Assembly (NCBI GenBank): GCA_001784805.1 | Contig: MFSE01000010.1 | Coordinates: forward strand, 1 to 45,952 | DNA length: 45,952 bases | Direction: 5' to 3' | Origin: Candidatus Moranbacteria bacterium RIFOXYA12_FULL_35_19 | GTDB lineage: Bacteria > Patescibacteriota > Minisyncoccia > Moranbacterales > UBA2206 | Shown: in pieces, positions 45,181 to 45,952 of the stretch | Position numbering within the stretch: the first letter of the stretch is position 1 | Layout: every line of letters begins with the position of its first letter | Made by a program: the position numbers and the translations under genes | Notes under the pieces: generated by a model | What the model saw: only the letters and a program-made list of their open reading frames with translations | Database searches by the model: none | What the model was told of the DNA's origin: nothing

Positions 45181-45798
45181 TCATTTCCGAGCAGATGTTA
45201 GACCAATACTACTGTAGCATTCAAAATCATAGCGACCGCCGACATCAACACCACCATCTTCCGAATCGCCGAAGTGGACATGGTGGCCATTCGAGTATAT
45301 AGAAGAAGTCCTGGCATAAATACTAGGAAACAGCCAATCATTGCGGACTTCCTTATAAGTAGTTTCACCCCATACTGCTTCAGCGATATTAGGAACATAT
45401 TCCATTTCGGCAAGAAATTTTTGCTGTTCTTTCCATGTTTTACCACCCACAGAATTTCGTATGACACCCTTACGAAGCATCAACCATTCTGCCATTACTT
45501 TGTCGTTCCGCGAAAAATTTTCCTTCTGTTCCTCATACCATCCGCCCGACTTTGCAAAAAAAAGCTGGGTGTTAATTTCGCGAACTTCCAGAAGCGACAT
45601 TGGGATGAACGGTCCTGCTATCAATATAAAGCCATTTTTACAAAGCCACTGAAGTATTTCCTCAGAAGGAAATGTTTCGGTAAAATGTTTAAGTAATTTA
45701 CTGCTGTAGGTAAGTTTTCTGGATTCAGAAACTTCTTCGGGCTGGATAAAATCCGCACCAAGAATTGTACGCGCAAGAGCAATTTGTGAATTTTTCAT
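45181..45798 (-). CDS. Unknown protein with strong Shine-Dalgarno and promoter
   Basis: 205 residues, no membrane segment. It is rich in aromatic residues in the middle (WLCKNGFILIAGPFIPMSLLEVREIN, KSGGWYEEQKENFSRND) and has a C-terminal block ARTSSIYSNGHHVHFGDSEDGGVDVGGRYDF with paired His and Asp residues that could bind metal. I do not recognise a family. A perfect AGGAGG lies six bases before the ATG and a consensus promoter about 70 bases upstream. Together with its isolation this is compatible with an acquired gene, but the evidence is weak. Confidence 0.75.
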   Translation of the reverse strand: MKNSQIALARTILGADFIQPEEVSESRKLTYSSKLLKHFTETFPSEEILQWLCKNGFILIAGPFIPMSLLEVREINTQLFFAKSGGWYEEQKENFSRNDKVMAEWLMLRKGVIRNSVGGKTWKEQQKFLAEMEYVPNIAEAVWGETTYKEVRNDWLFPSIYARTSSIYSNGHHVHFGDSEDGGVDVGGRYDFECYSSIGLTSARK

Positions 45799-45866
45799 TG
45801 TACACCTCCTAAATTTTCTTTTATGATTTATGATAAAATAATAAGCATTTTAAAGGACAATAAAGA

Positions 45867-45895
45867 AAAGTAGCATTTTTTGAGATACTTGTCAA
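45867..45895 (-). promoter_or_regulatory. Promoter of the orphan gene, with a duplicated -35 motif
   Basis: On the minus strand TTGACA (45890-45895), a 17-base spacer and TACTTT (45867-45872). A second TTGACA lies 21 bases further upstream (45911-45916) in TTGACAAGATTATAAAAATA context, two turns of helix away, so a regulator could bind both. Confidence 0.6.
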
Positions 45896-45952
45896 ATATT
45901 TTTATAATCTTGTCAAAATTAAATAGAAATGTCATACCTTTGCGTTTAGTTA

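Overview
The window looks like part of a chromosome from a Candidatus Patescibacteria (CPR, Parcubacteria-like) bacterium. The DNA is AT-rich and the standard genetic code fits throughout. Most genes lack a clear Shine-Dalgarno site. The type IV pilus operon has a complete inner-membrane and cytoplasmic set but no secretin or PilP, as expected for a cell without an outer membrane. Several membrane or coiled-coil proteins have the look of CPR-specific conserved hypotheticals. These placements are inference from sequence; no database search was run.

Layout. 1-3076 (minus) is one uninterrupted reading frame for a very large secreted surface protein (DUF2341, LamG and a sialate O-acetylesterase-like SGNH domain) that runs off the left edge. 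3176-5697 holds gyrB and a small membrane protein. 5816-6830 is a tRNA-fMet / tRNA-Met / LAGLIDADG endonuclease / tRNA-Asp unit with its own promoter. 6834-11124 carries a membrane-anchored HEPN-like protein, a 912-residue secreted LCAT-like lipase, a membrane protein and an acidic coiled-coil protein. 11150-13880 is a Type II restriction-modification pair. 13976-18041 is gatA, gatC and ligA. 18090-18806 is a REP-associated (RAYT, HUH/Y1) transposase. 18886-32464 is a 16-gene type IV pilus operon read leftward from an extended -10 promoter near 32555: pilM, pilN, pilO, pilB, a CheY-like regulator, pilT, pilC, a KilA-N protein, three pilins, pilD and four minor pilins. From 32698 on come comF, three tRNA loci, a GIY-YIG nuclease, a metallophosphoesterase, an ECF sigma factor followed by a MacAB-like export locus with two DUF5666 proteins, a small acidic protein, murI, recG and an orphan gene.

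The most unusual property is a dense set of short palindromic elements of several families. They fill many intergenic gaps as long inverted repeats. They also sit in frame inside protein genes (recG four repeat-derived insertions, ligA three, comF one, pilD one, the RAYT gene one or two). At three tRNA loci they lie inside the loops of duplicated tRNA copies (Arg, Ser) or of a tRNA-like gene that carries an entire tRNA-Pro on an extended anticodon stem. One family (core GGACAT-NNN-ATGTCC) lies beside and inside the RAYT gene and also inside recG, where it encodes nearly the same peptide, so this RAYT is a candidate mobiliser. The situation resembles Rickettsia palindromic elements, but here tRNA loops and coding regions are both affected.

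How the genes work together: the pilus operon is a self-contained motility/adhesion/DNA-uptake machine and comF next to it fits competence. The large secreted esterase, the lipase and the LamG-tipped minor pilin suggest contact with host-cell surfaces. The sigma factor probably controls the downstream efflux locus. gyrB, ligA, recG, gatAC, murI and the tRNAs are housekeeping.
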